A DNA stretch of 64,000 bases from Prevotella aff. ruminicola Tc2-24. GTDB taxonomy: Bacteria; Bacteroidota; Bacteroidia; Bacteroidales; Bacteroidaceae. The notes below the pieces were generated by a model, which did no database searches, was not told the DNA's origin, and worked only from the letters and a program-made list of their open reading frames with translations. The stretch lies in the NCBI RefSeq assembly GCF_900110895.1, contig NZ_FOIQ01000001.1:310001-374000 (forward strand), read 5' to 3'. This document shows, piece by piece, positions 1 through 8,669 of this stretch. The translations under genes and the position numbers were made by a program. Each line of letters begins with the position of its first letter. Within the stretch, counting starts at the first letter, position 1.

Positions 1-1750
1 CCTCCTCGTACAGCTTTTCACCTGGGCGAAGACCCGTATATTCGATTTTTACGTTCTTGGCACCCGACAATCGAATCATACGCTGTGCAAGATCGGCGAT
101 GCGTACCGGTTTACCCATGTCAAACACGAAAATTTCTCCGCCACAACCCTTCGTGCCAGCCTCAAGCACTAGTTTACAGGCCTCAGGAATGAGCATGAAG
201 AAACGGATGATATCTTTATGTGTCACAGTCACCGGTCCACCGTTACGTATCTGTTCACGGAACAAAGGGATAACCGAGCCGTTGGAACCCAACACATTAC
301 CGAAACGTGTGGTGACGAACTGCGTCACGGGATGTTCCACACCTGCGGTCACCTTAGGTAGTCCATTCAAGCCAAAACGACTCATTTTGATAGCACGATC
401 CAGACTCTGCACGTATATCTCACAGATACGCTTCGAACAACCCATCACGTTCGTCGGGTTTACAGCTTTGTCTGTAGACACCATCACAAATTTCTTCACT
501 CCATATTTCACGCTCAGGTCGGCAATCACCTTCGTGCCATAGATGTTGTTATGCACGGCCTCACTGGGGTTGTCCTCCATCATCGGTACATGCTTATACG
601 CTGCGGCATGGAATACGTAGTCGGGTCTGAACTCATCGAAGATCTTCTCCATCCTGGACTGGTTGCAGATGGATGTTACCACCGTCTCCGCATCGATGTC
701 AGGAAAATCCTTGGACATCATCAGTCGGATATCATGTTCCGGCGTCTCCGCCTGGTCAACTAACAGCATGGCAGCAGGATTGAACAGAGCCACCTGTCTG
801 ACCATCTCCGAGCCAATGCTTCCTGCCGAACCCGTGATCAGTACACGTCGCCCTTTCAGCAGTTCGCCAACCGACTTCATGTCGACGTTGATCTCTGCAC
901 GTGGCAGCAGATCCTCCACACTCACCTCGGTCATCTGGAATACCGCCTTCTCGTTCTCGTCGCCGGTCCATTCCTGTGCCGTGGTAGCCATGTATATCTT
1001 CACACCCGCACTGATCAGCATATCTTGTAGTCCCTGCTGGTTACGGAAATCTTGCGCCCGAACCGGTGAGACGATGATTCCCTCAATACCTTCTTTACGG
1101 ATGATACTCATCAGGTTATCATCAAGCGTGTAAACCTTCTCACCCATCAATTGGTTGTGTCTCAGACTTGGGTTGTGTGTGATGAAACCTTTCACTATAA
1201 ACCGTACTGGATGCTGGTCGCGGATATTCTTCGCCAATCCGACACCACCAGACATGGCTCCATAAATCAGTACGCGCTTACCGCGCTTTGACGAGGCAAT
1301 CACATCGAACATCGTTTTCACCAAGATACGAATAGCCCACATCAAAAGGGTGGCTATTATGAACATCGTAACTAAGTGGCGCGAGTGAAGCGGTATAAGC
1401 AGCGACGTTGTTATATTTACCTCTAATAAGATATAGTGAACTAATAACGACAGACCCAGCGATAAGATGTTCGCATATGCCACACGTCTGAGGTCAACAA
1501 AAGAAGTAAATCGGATGACACCCGTATAGGTATGGAAAAGTCTAACACCAAAAACACTCAGCATTAGATATATCATCAAGGTCGCAATCAGCGGCCAGAA
1601 ATGACGACTGACACACTCTCCACTCTCAAAAATCCAAAAGGCAGCGATGCCAGATACCAGTAGAGTCAGACCGTCAATAATAAATATACACCAATATGGC
1701 AGCGCATTACGGCTGAAATACCAGTTAAACAGTTTATAGAATAACCCCAT
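1..1750 (-). CDS. FlaA1/CapD-type membrane nucleotide-sugar 4,6-dehydratase (3' end outside window)
   Basis: Large membrane-bound polysaccharide biosynthesis protein of the WbpM/CapD/FlaA1 family. It probably makes a 4-keto-6-deoxy UDP-sugar for capsule or O-antigen. The N-terminal ~150 residues are hydrophobic, with several membrane segments. A first Rossmann-like region (YGAMSGGVG) is followed by the dehydratase domain with the NAD motif GSAGSIGSE, then YKHVPMMEDNP, then STDKAVNPTNVMG. The last visible residues are GLRPGEKLYEE, the family's conserved near-C-terminal motif, so only the last few dozen residues lie outside. The ATG at 1750 sits about 50 bases downstream of a clear promoter. 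It reads away from tilS and is not part of that operon. The exact sugar product cannot be told from sequence. Confidence 0.93.
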   Translation of the reverse strand, partial: MGLFYKLFNWYFSRNALPYWCIFIIDGLTLLVSGIAAFWIFESGECVSRHFWPLIATLMIYLMLSVFGVRLFHTYTGVIRFTSFVDLRRVAYANILSLGLSLLVHYILLEVNITTSLLIPLHSRHLVTMFIIATLLMWAIRILVKTMFDVIASSKRGKRVLIYGAMSGGVGLAKNIRDQHPVRFIVKGFITHNPSLRHNQLMGEKVYTLDDNLMSIIRKEGIEGIIVSPVRAQDFRNQQGLQDMLISAGVKIYMATTAQEWTGDENEKAVFQMTEVSVEDLLPRAEINVDMKSVGELLKGRRVLITGSAGSIGSEMVRQVALFNPAAMLLVDQAETPEHDIRLMMSKDFPDIDAETVVTSICNQSRMEKIFDEFRPDYVFHAAAYKHVPMMEDNPSEAVHNNIYGTKVIADLSVKYGVKKFVMVSTDKAVNPTNVMGCSKRICEIYVQSLDRAIKMSRFGLNGLPKVTAGVEHPVTQFVTTRFGNVLGSNGSVIPLFREQIRNGGPVTVTHKDIIRFFMLIPEACKLVLEAGTKGCGGEIFVFDMGKPVRIADLAQRMIRLSGAKNVKIEYTGLRPGEKLYEE

Positions 1751-1803
1751 AGTTTGTTTCTGTTTTCAGGTACATGAACACACGTTAGTTCATTTTTCGG
1801 GAG

Positions 1804-1835
1804 CAAAGATAGGGTAAATCATGTAAATTTCCAAA
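1804..1835 (-). promoter_or_regulatory. Promoter of the FlaA1-type gene
   Basis: On the minus strand TTTGG (1835-1831), a 19-base spacer, and TATCTTTG (1811-1804). This matches the Bacteroidota -33/-7 consensus. Confidence 0.8.
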
Positions 1836-2163
1836 TTATTTCACGTCTTTTTGCAATCAGTCAAAGGTATCCTCTATGAAATTACATATTTTTTGATGGG
1901 TTTTTGAAATGTCAGCGTTTTTTTACTTTGGCTTTGTTGTTACTATGCACTCGGAAATGAAAAGAAAACAATTTTTTCTTTTGCATTTCTCTGGCATTTT
2001 CTTTATTCTATATGTTTTTCATGGATTGTATTATTTAATTGTTTCATCGATGAATTTACCAAATTAACACATTTTATAGTGATTTGTTCTTTATCAAACT
2101 TCGTTGATGAATGTGATTTTGGTTGTCAAACCAGTGTTTTCGCCCTACCCCCTTCTTTAGGTT

Positions 2164-2273
2164 AAAGAGATAATCTCCATGAGTGAAAGGGATGGCACTT
2201 ACGACTCATGGAGATAGGGTCTTATAGGGTATAGGGATTATCTCTTTCACTCGTAAGTCCTATCTCCATGACT
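2164..2273. repeat. Mosaic of short inverted repeats
   Basis: Perfect arms: 2164-2175 with 2236-2247 (12 bases, AAAGAGATAATC), 2174-2184 with 2204-2214 (11 bases, TCTCCATGAGT), 2197-2204 with 2251-2258 (8 bases). 2204-2218 pairs with 2259-2273 in 14 of 15 positions. The same words recur in both orientations, so alternative folds exclude each other. It lies just after tilS and might serve as its 3' end or be a small dispersed element. There is no T-run typical of an intrinsic terminator. Confidence 0.75.
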
Positions 2274-2308
2274 CATAGAGCCTATCTCTTTGAATGAAAG
2301 ATGGCCGG

Positions 2309-3643
2309 TTATTTGAGCGTGATGCGTAAGACTGATGTTGTCTGTTCTGTGACCCGATATCGATTGTCTGTTCGCTGTCCTACAAGCCATATAATCTGAT
2401 CATGGCAATCGGTTACCACAAGCTGACGTCGTTTTTCAAAGAGCGTGCATTTCCGGTCGGTCAGATAGTCGCTGACAAGCTTATGACCATCCATGCCGAA
2501 TGGTACGAAAACATCACCGGTGCAGACTGGACGTACCGTTAACGGGAATTGAACCTTTTCTGCATCTAATGTTGCACAATCCGCTGATTTGGAGATTGAT
2601 ATATCGTTGGATATTTCTACATTAAAATGTATATCTTCCTTATATACATAATGCCCATGCTCTGGCAATTTCATCGCTTTCATCGGTGCGCCTAAAGGCT
2701 CCACGGCCACGACGTCTCTGTCGACCAATAAGATGTGCGTAGAACTTCTAAACTCCTTACCAGACTGTCCTCCAAGGCATGTATACGTCTGTTGTATCTG
2801 TGTGGAGTTAAAGCCGAATGGACTCAGCCACTCATGCAGAAAAGCCAGTGGTGATGGCAGTTCTGTCAATCGTACGAGCGACACCGTCTGTGTTTCCGGC
2901 GTCTTGTCGTTCGTCACAAGCTCCTCCAATTGTTCACGAATAGCCTGATTGTAGATTTTCTCTGCCTCTTGAAGATATCCCGTTGTTTTATCGATATTCT
3001 CAATGGCTTTAGGATTCATGTCGTTCAGAAGAGGAATAACATGATGGCGGATCTTGTTTCTTAACACGTCGTCCGTCAGATTTGTAGAGTCTACGACATA
3101 CTCCTGTCCGATGGAATGGAGGTAGTCTTCTATTTCCTGCCGACTCAGGCATAGCAAAGGACGGACAACCAGACCGTTTTGGGGGCGAATGCCGGTCAGT
3201 CCATGAATACCGCTCCCTCTCAGCAGATTCATTAATAAAGTCTCTACCGCATCATCCCGATGATGGGCAACACATACAGACGCAGCACCGATATCCTGAC
3301 AAAGTTGACTAAAATAACGATAGCGCAGGTCTCTGGCCGCCATCTCAATACTTACTTGATGTAATGATGCGTATTCTTCTGTGTCGAAGTGAATTAAATG
3401 AAGAGGAATATTGTTCTTCTCACAGAGTTCTTTTACAAATAACTCATCTCTGTTGCTCTCCTCGCCTCGTAAATGGAAATTACAATGTGCAGCCTCAATC
3501 CGATAGCCCAACTCAGATAATATATGCAACAGAGCCACACTGTCGGCACCACCACTAAGGGCGACAATATGAAGACTGTCGCGAGAAAGAAGCTGATGCT
3601 TCCCGATGAAATCAGATACTTTGTTTTTTACATTACTCCACAT
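2309..3643 (-). CDS. tilS: tRNA(Ile)-lysidine synthetase TilS
   Basis: Attaches lysine to C34 of tRNA-Ile(CAU), so that it reads AUA and is charged with isoleucine. An essential cytoplasmic enzyme of the N-type ATP pyrophosphatase family. The PP-loop SGGADS is at residues 30-35, followed by the family-typical HCNFHLRGEES and VCVAHHRDDAVET segments. The C-terminal ~200 residues form the substrate-binding region, ending in a TilS_C-like stretch. The length (444 aa) is usual. The ATG overlaps the end of the upstream methyltransferase gene by 11 bases, so it is the third gene of a leftward operon with exonuclease and rlmI-like genes. All three act on RNA or are linked to RNA processing. Confidence 0.95.
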   Translation of the reverse strand: MWSNVKNKVSDFIGKHQLLSRDSLHIVALSGGADSVALLHILSELGYRIEAAHCNFHLRGEESNRDELFVKELCEKNNIPLHLIHFDTEEYASLHQVSIEMAARDLRYRYFSQLCQDIGAASVCVAHHRDDAVETLLMNLLRGSGIHGLTGIRPQNGLVVRPLLCLSRQEIEDYLHSIGQEYVVDSTNLTDDVLRNKIRHHVIPLLNDMNPKAIENIDKTTGYLQEAEKIYNQAIREQLEELVTNDKTPETQTVSLVRLTELPSPLAFLHEWLSPFGFNSTQIQQTYTCLGGQSGKEFRSSTHILLVDRDVVAVEPLGAPMKAMKLPEHGHYVYKEDIHFNVEISNDISISKSADCATLDAEKVQFPLTVRPVCTGDVFVPFGMDGHKLVSDYLTDRKCTLFEKRRQLVVTDCHDQIIWLVGQRTDNRYRVTEQTTSVLRITLK

Positions 3644-4814
3644 ACAGCACCAGTCCCTTCAGGTATTCTCCTTCTGGGTGATAGATATTGATGGGATGAT
3701 CGGCAGGCTGATGAAGCTGATGAAGAATACGCACTTTACGGCCAGCTTGAGCGGCAGCCGTAAACACCGCATTGCGGAAATGATCCTTCGAGACAACCTG
3801 TGAACAGCTGAACGTAAAGAGGATACCGCCTGACTGAATCTTCTGGAAGGCCTTCATGTTCAGACGGGTATAACCTTTCAGAGCATTATGGAGCGCCCCT
3901 CTGTGCTTAGCGAAGGCCGGTGGGTCGAGAATAATCAGATCGTACTGGTCGCCTGCTTGTTCCAGATACTTAAACGCGTCCTCGCAAAAAGCCTGATGAC
4001 GTTGATCGCCGGGAAAGTTTAATTGCACGTTACGGTTGGTCAGTTCGATAGCCTTAGCACTACTGTCGACGGAATGAACCAGTTTGGCACCGCCACGCAT
4101 AGCGTAAAAAGAGAAGCCACCAGTATAACAGAACATGTTTAGAACTCTCTTCCCTTTTGCAAAGCGCTCCAGCAATGATCTGTTCTCACGTTGATCAACG
4201 AAGAAACCGGTCTTCTGACCACGCAGCCAGTCGACATAAAACATCAAACCATTCTCTATCGCGGTGTTATCATCGGAACCACCATAGATAAAACCGTTCT
4301 CCTGACCGAGGTCGGCCTTATACGGTAAGGTGGTCTCACTCTTATAATAGACATTCTCCAGTCGGGAGTCCATCACCTTCATCAACTGCTCCGCAATATC
4401 AATGCGACAGACATGCATGCCCACACTATGAGCCTGCATTACCGCAGTCTTACCATACACATCAATGACCAGTCCTGGTAGCATGTCGCCCTCTCCATGA
4501 ACCAGTCGGTAGGTGTTGTTGTTCGGATTATCGGCGATACCGATGGCCTGGCGCATCTTCAGCGCCGAAGCCAGTCGTGATGCCCAGAAATCAGCATCGA
4601 TGGCCACATCACGAAACGAGAGTACCCTGACGGCAATAGAACCGATCTGAAAGTGCCCGATAGCGATAAAATCACCGTTGGCGGTCAGCACACGCACTAC
4701 TTCACCCTCTTCTATACCATCGTCAGCACGCTGGATGGCACCAGAGAACACCCACGGATGGAATCGCAGTAGACTGTCCTCTTTGCCTCTTTTAAGATAT
4801 ACTTGTTTCATCAT
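3633..4814 (-). CDS. rlmI: Class I SAM-dependent 23S rRNA methyltransferase, RlmI-like
   Basis: Predicted 23S rRNA (cytosine-C5) methyltransferase. An N-terminal PUA-like RNA-binding domain (about residues 1-75) precedes an RlmI/RlmK-type central part and a Rossmann methyltransferase fold. The SAM-binding motif is VLNMFCYTGGFSFYA and the catalytic motif IV is LDPPAFAK. Length 393 aa matches RlmI (396 in E. coli). The protein starts with two Met codons (4814 or 4811). Both overlap the end of the upstream exonuclease gene. The downstream tilS start overlaps its stop, so translation is probably coupled. The exact target base is inferred from family only. Confidence 0.88.
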   Translation of the reverse strand: MMKQVYLKRGKEDSLLRFHPWVFSGAIQRADDGIEEGEVVRVLTANGDFIAIGHFQIGSIAVRVLSFRDVAIDADFWASRLASALKMRQAIGIADNPNNNTYRLVHGEGDMLPGLVIDVYGKTAVMQAHSVGMHVCRIDIAEQLMKVMDSRLENVYYKSETTLPYKADLGQENGFIYGGSDDNTAIENGLMFYVDWLRGQKTGFFVDQRENRSLLERFAKGKRVLNMFCYTGGFSFYAMRGGAKLVHSVDSSAKAIELTNRNVQLNFPGDQRHQAFCEDAFKYLEQAGDQYDLIILDPPAFAKHRGALHNALKGYTRLNMKAFQKIQSGGILFTFSCSQVVSKDHFRNAVFTAAAQAGRKVRILHQLHQPADHPINIYHPEGEYLKGLVLYVE

Positions 4815-5445
4815 TCTGTTTGTTTTCTTCAGGAACAGTTACCAGTTCATAATCACCGGTCTCCATTAGATTCTGTACCTCTCGGTAGATCCTCACACAA
4901 GCCCACGCATCAATAGCGGCATAGGCTTTCTGACTATCTTTCAATACATCGCGCTCCCAGTTTGATAGACGGTCGCTCTTGCTGATGCGCTCACCGAAGA
5001 GGTTGGCATAGATCTTCACCAGACTCTGATCCTCGATGCCGAGTTTTCTCACGAGATCCTGAAGATCAATAAATGACCCCGACTTGAAGTCACCCAATTC
5101 GTGCAGAGAGAGCATGTCGTTACTCCATGCCAGTCCTACTTTCGTCACCGTGGTATCTTCCAACAGACGTACCACGGCCGGGGCCATCCCCATGTGATTC
5201 AGACGGAACAGAAAACAACTGTCGGCGGTGGCTACTTGAAGCAGGGAGCATTTGAAACGTCGTCCTTTCGTGAATGCCGGACGTGTCTCTGTGTCGAAGC
5301 CTAAGACAGGTTGTGTTAACAGATAGTCTACACAACGCTCTGCCTCCTCTGAGGTCAGCACGACGTAGATACGTCCGGGAAAGGTGACTCTCGGTAAATC
5401 AACGATAGCCTTCTTATCAATCTTATTATATATTAACTTTTTCAT
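4792..5445 (-). CDS. 3'-5' exonuclease, RNase D-like DEDD family
   Basis: Stand-alone 3'-5' exonuclease domain of the DnaQ/RNase D (DEDDy) fold, 217 aa, without the HRDC domains of full RNase D. Motif Exo I is GFDTETRP (the D-x-E metal ligands). Exo II lies near VGLAWSNDML. A late AYAAIDAWACVRIY segment provides the Tyr and Asp of Exo III. A longer frame can be read from TTG at 5457, but that codon is inside the -7 box (5455-5462), so I use the ATG at 5445. It is the first gene of the exonuclease-rlmI-tilS operon. Substrate (RNA or DNA) is not decidable here. Confidence 0.85.
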   Translation of the reverse strand: MKKLIYNKIDKKAIVDLPRVTFPGRIYVVLTSEEAERCVDYLLTQPVLGFDTETRPAFTKGRRFKCSLLQVATADSCFLFRLNHMGMAPAVVRLLEDTTVTKVGLAWSNDMLSLHELGDFKSGSFIDLQDLVRKLGIEDQSLVKIYANLFGERISKSDRLSNWERDVLKDSQKAYAAIDAWACVRIYREVQNLMETGDYELVTVPEENKQNDETSIS

Positions 5446-5454
5446 TTCTTGGTG

Positions 5455-5462
5455 CAAAATTA
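5455..5462 (-). promoter_or_regulatory. -7 box of the exonuclease-rlmI-tilS operon
   Basis: TAATTTTG on the minus strand, 10 bases before the ATG at 5445. No good -33 box. It is divergent from the ftsK promoter 44 bases away. The very short leader is notable. Confidence 0.6.
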
Positions 5463-5505
5463 CAAAAAAAACCTCATTTTATGGTGAAATCTAAGTTTTT
5501 TCAGC

Positions 5506-5513
5506 TACTTTTG
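5506..5513 (+). promoter_or_regulatory. -7 box of the ftsK-lolA-DUF5687 operon
   Basis: TACTTTTG, 27 bases before the ATG at 5541. It lies downstream of an in-frame ATG at 5481, which argues that 5481 is not the start. Confidence 0.65.
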
Positions 5514-5540
5514 CATCAAAATAGAGAAAAAGAACTTCGT

Positions 5541-8027
5541 ATGGCTAAGAAAAGGAAAGAAAAAAGGTCCCAAAGCGGTTCCGGTATCTCCGGCATCTTG
5601 GGATTCAATCATATATTCCACAACGAAAAGCTGAATTTCTGCCTTGGCTTACTGCTGTTTGGTCTGGCAATCTATCTGACGCTCGCCTTTATTTCCTATT
5701 TCTCTACAGGTGCGGCCGATCAGAGCATGATTGAGGACCCCAAGGAAGGAGAGGTGCTCAACGCCCATCAGGAGTTCAGTAATACCTGTGGTAGCCTTGG
5801 ATCATATGCTGCATGGTATTTTATCAAGCGTTGCTTTGGTCTGCCAGCCTTTATCGTACCCCTCTTCTTGCTATTATTGGGCATTCACCTTATGAAGGCA
5901 TACCGTGTGAACCTTCTGAAATGGTTTTTGGCCCTGATGATTCTGATGATCTGGGCATCTGTCACCTTTGCCAAGTTCCTGGCTCCATTCTTTGAAGATG
6001 CCAGTTTTAGTCCGGGCGGCGATCACGGACTGTATATCTGTCAGTATACGGAGAATCTCGTCGGTGCTCCAGGTCTGACAGCCATCCTGGCGCTGACAGC
6101 CATTGCCTTTCTGACTTATCTGAGTGCAGAGACCATCCTCGTGATTCGTAAATTACTGAATCCGACGAAATTCATTAACAAGGTGAAGTTCAAGATCACA
6201 AACGACGATCCCGATGAGCCCCAGGAATCGTATGAGCAACAGATGGATATGGAAGAGGATCCTGAGGTGTTTGATGACCCTGCCGAGCAGGTGGTGGAGT
6301 TCAGAAAAGACGGAAAGGCCGTCGTATTAGATGATGGCTACAAGGCCGCAGCTGAGAGTGTGGGACTGTCTAATCATGCTGAGACTACTCAAGAAATCGA
6401 CAGATTACAGAGGCATGATGATGTGGAGTTTGGTGTTGAGGTAGCCAAGGGCGACGAGACTGCTGATACGAAATCTGCTCTTACGGCCATTGAGGATTTG
6501 GAACCCTACGATCCCAAACGCGACCTGGAGAACTATCGGTATCCGACCCTTGATCTGCTGAAGAAATACGACAACGACGGCAAACCCTATATCGATATGG
6601 CCGAGCAGACGGCTAATAAGAACCGTATCGTGGAAGTACTGCAGACGTTCGGTGTTGAGATAAGTAGTATCAAGGCAACTGTTGGTCCAACCATCACACT
6701 CTACGAGATTACGCTGGCACCAGGTGTACGTATTTCCAAGATCCGTTCATTGGAAGATGATATCGCTTTGAGTCTGTCGGCTCTCGGTATCCGTATCATT
6801 GCCCCTATTCCTGGCAAGGGAACCGTGGGTATAGAAGTACCGAATGCCAAGCCATCGATTGTATCTATGGAGTCTATCCTCAACTCGAAGAAATTCCAGG
6901 AGACACAGATGGAACTGCCATGTGCGCTGGGAAAGACGATCACCAACGAGGTCTTTATGTTCGATCTGGCCAAGGCCCCTCACCTGCTTGTGGCCGGTGC
7001 CACTGGTCAGGGAAAGTCGGTCGGTCTGAATGCCATTGTCACCTCCTTATTATATAAGAAACATCCGGCGGAACTGAAGATTGTGCTTGTAGACCCGAAG
7101 AAAGTCGAGTTCTCAATCTATAATCCGCTCATCAATCACTTCCTTGCGAAGGTTCCTGACGAGGATGCGGATCCTATCATCACAGACGTGACGAAGGTGG
7201 TTCGTACGCTGAATTCTCTCTGTAAGTTGATGGATACCCGTTATGACCTTCTGAAAGAGGTGGGCGCCAGAAACATCAAGGAGTATAATAAGAAGTTCAT
7301 TGACCGTAGGATTCCGCCTCGCGGCGGTCATGGCTACATGCCATACGTCGTTGTGATCATTGACGAGTTCGGCGATCTGATTATGACAGCCGGTAAGGAG
7401 ATCGAGTTACCTATCGCCCGTATCGCCCAGTTGGCGCGTGCCGTTGGTATCCATATGGTTATTGCTACCCAGCGCCCGACGACGACGATTATCACGGGTA
7501 ATATCAAGGCGAACTTCCCTGCTCGAATCGCCTTTAAGGTGAGTGCGGGTATCGACTCTAAGACCATCCTCGACCGTACAGGTGCCCAACAGCTTATCGG
7601 ACGAGGTGACTTGTTGGCACTTGTTGGAGGGGCAGAACCCGTACGTGTACAATGTGCTTTTGTCGATACCCCAGAGGTCGAGCGTATCAATGATTTCATC
7701 TCCTCACAGCAGAGCTATGGTACGGCCTTCGAACTACCAGAGCCTGATACGCCAGAGGTCGATTTTGGTGAGGGCGGTGGCGCTGAAGTGGACATGATGC
7801 ATCTTGACCCACTCTTTGAGGATGCTGCTCGTCTGATTGTACTCAACCAAAGTGGTTCGACCTCGTTGATCCAGCGGAAATTCGCCATCGGCTATAATCG
7901 TGCCGGTCGTCTCATGGATCAGTTGGAGAAGGCTGGTGTGGTTGGAGCCGCCATGGGTTCAAAACCACGTGAGGTGATGATACAAGACGAGGTGAGTCTT
8001 AACAACCTCCTCAGTAATATGAGATAA
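5541..8027 (+). CDS. ftsK: DNA translocase FtsK/SpoIIIE
   Basis: Septal DNA pump that moves chromosome termini and helps dimer resolution during division. Four N-terminal membrane segments (within about residues 35-200) anchor it. An acidic linker of ~130 residues follows, then the alpha/beta motor domains. Walker A GATGQGKS is at residues 486-493, Walker B VVVIIDEFGDL. A C-terminal winged-helix gamma domain (about 760-820; LIQRKFAIGYNRAGRLMDQL) is present, so it should recognise orienting DNA motifs. The frame is open from 5481, but that ATG precedes the promoter. The ATG at 5541 (MAKKRKEK) gives 828 aa. The linker is short compared with E. coli FtsK. lolA and DUF5687 follow in the same direction. 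Confidence 0.96.
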   Translation: MAKKRKEKRSQSGSGISGILGFNHIFHNEKLNFCLGLLLFGLAIYLTLAFISYFSTGAADQSMIEDPKEGEVLNAHQEFSNTCGSLGSYAAWYFIKRCFGLPAFIVPLFLLLLGIHLMKAYRVNLLKWFLALMILMIWASVTFAKFLAPFFEDASFSPGGDHGLYICQYTENLVGAPGLTAILALTAIAFLTYLSAETILVIRKLLNPTKFINKVKFKITNDDPDEPQESYEQQMDMEEDPEVFDDPAEQVVEFRKDGKAVVLDDGYKAAAESVGLSNHAETTQEIDRLQRHDDVEFGVEVAKGDETADTKSALTAIEDLEPYDPKRDLENYRYPTLDLLKKYDNDGKPYIDMAEQTANKNRIVEVLQTFGVEISSIKATVGPTITLYEITLAPGVRISKIRSLEDDIALSLSALGIRIIAPIPGKGTVGIEVPNAKPSIVSMESILNSKKFQETQMELPCALGKTITNEVFMFDLAKAPHLLVAGATGQGKSVGLNAIVTSLLYKKHPAELKIVLVDPKKVEFSIYNPLINHFLAKVPDEDADPIITDVTKVVRTLNSLCKLMDTRYDLLKEVGARNIKEYNKKFIDRRIPPRGGHGYMPYVVVIIDEFGDLIMTAGKEIELPIARIAQLARAVGIHMVIATQRPTTTIITGNIKANFPARIAFKVSAGIDSKTILDRTGAQQLIGRGDLLALVGGAEPVRVQCAFVDTPEVERINDFISSQQSYGTAFELPEPDTPEVDFGEGGGAEVDMMHLDPLFEDAARLIVLNQSGSTSLIQRKFAIGYNRAGRLMDQLEKAGVVGAAMGSKPREVMIQDEVSLNNLLSNMR

Positions 8028-8042
8028 TACAGTTTATAATAA

Positions 8043-8645
8043 ATGAATATGAAAAAGATTTGTTTTCTGATAACGACAGCTCTCCTCTGTGCTACTGCAT
8101 CGGCCCAGACCGCTAGGACGGTGCTCGATAAGGCCGCAGCCGCCATTACTGCGAAAGAGGGTGTAAAGGCTAATTTCAGGACGTCTGGTAGCTATGGGAA
8201 TACGAGTGGTACCATTGCCATCAAAGGACAGAAGTTTCATGCCACCACCCCACAGGCTACCATCTGGTTCGACGGCAAGACACAATGGACGTATATGAAG
8301 AATAACGATGAGGTAAACGTCAGTACCCCGACGGAAGCACAATTGCAGGCCATCAACCCCTACAACTTTATCAATCTGTACAAAAAAGGTTACGAGAGTA
8401 CCCTTAATAAGACAGGCAAGGATTATGTGGTTCATCTAACAGCCACCTCGAAGGAGCGAAAGATCAAAGAGCTCTTCATCACTATTGATAAGAAAACCTA
8501 CCATCCGACACAGGTAAAACTGCTTCAAGGCAAGAAATGGAGCATCTTCGACATCTCTGACCTGAAGAAACAGAGAATTCCCGATTCACAGTTCCGTTTT
8601 AACGCTAAGGATTTCCCGACAGCAGAGGTTATCGACTTGAGATAA
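8043..8645 (+). CDS. LolA-like periplasmic lipoprotein carrier
   Basis: Periplasmic chaperone of the LolA fold, which carries lipoproteins from the inner to the outer membrane. A signal peptide (about residues 1-21, ending TASA) precedes a beta-rich domain. The segments FDGKTQWTYMKNNDEVNV and YHPTQVKLLQGKKW are typical of Bacteroidota LolA-like proteins. Start is ATG 8043, or two codons later at 8049 (MKKICF). It begins 15 bases after ftsK and 24 bases before the DUF5687 gene, so it is in the ftsK operon. Bacteroidota LolA proteins are divergent, so the function is by family. Confidence 0.85.
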   Translation: MNMKKICFLITTALLCATASAQTARTVLDKAAAAITAKEGVKANFRTSGSYGNTSGTIAIKGQKFHATTPQATIWFDGKTQWTYMKNNDEVNVSTPTEAQLQAINPYNFINLYKKGYESTLNKTGKDYVVHLTATSKERKIKELFITIDKKTYHPTQVKLLQGKKWSIFDISDLKKQRIPDSQFRFNAKDFPTAEVIDLR

Positions 8646-8669
8646 TTGAGTATTATTAAGATTTAGATA

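Larger units (their letters stand above)
1751..2308. other. Gene-free gap with AT-rich leader and inverted-repeat mosaic
   Basis: A 558-base gap between two leftward genes. The left part carries the FlaA1 promoter. 1850-2130 is AT-rich with no supportable gene. 2164-2300 is the inverted-repeat mosaic listed separately. A 40-codon hydrophobic reading frame at 1945-2067 (+) has no proper promoter and was not accepted. Confidence 0.7.

Noticed and set aside
57..1133. Plus-strand frames in the first kilobase
   Set aside because: They lie opposite the FlaA1-type gene, whose motifs are unmistakable.
1945..2067. 40-codon hydrophobic frame on the plus strand in the gap between FlaA1 and tilS
   Set aside because: The nearby TTACTTTG does not match TAnnTTTG, there is no ribosome-binding site, and the AT-rich gap yields hydrophobic codons by chance.
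2164..2300. CRISPR array
   Set aside because: Repeats are inverted, short and irregular, without equal-length spacers, and no cas genes are present.
5481..5540. Upstream in-frame ATG for ftsK (extra 20 residues)
   Set aside because: It lies before the -7 box at 5506-5513, so it would not be in the transcript.
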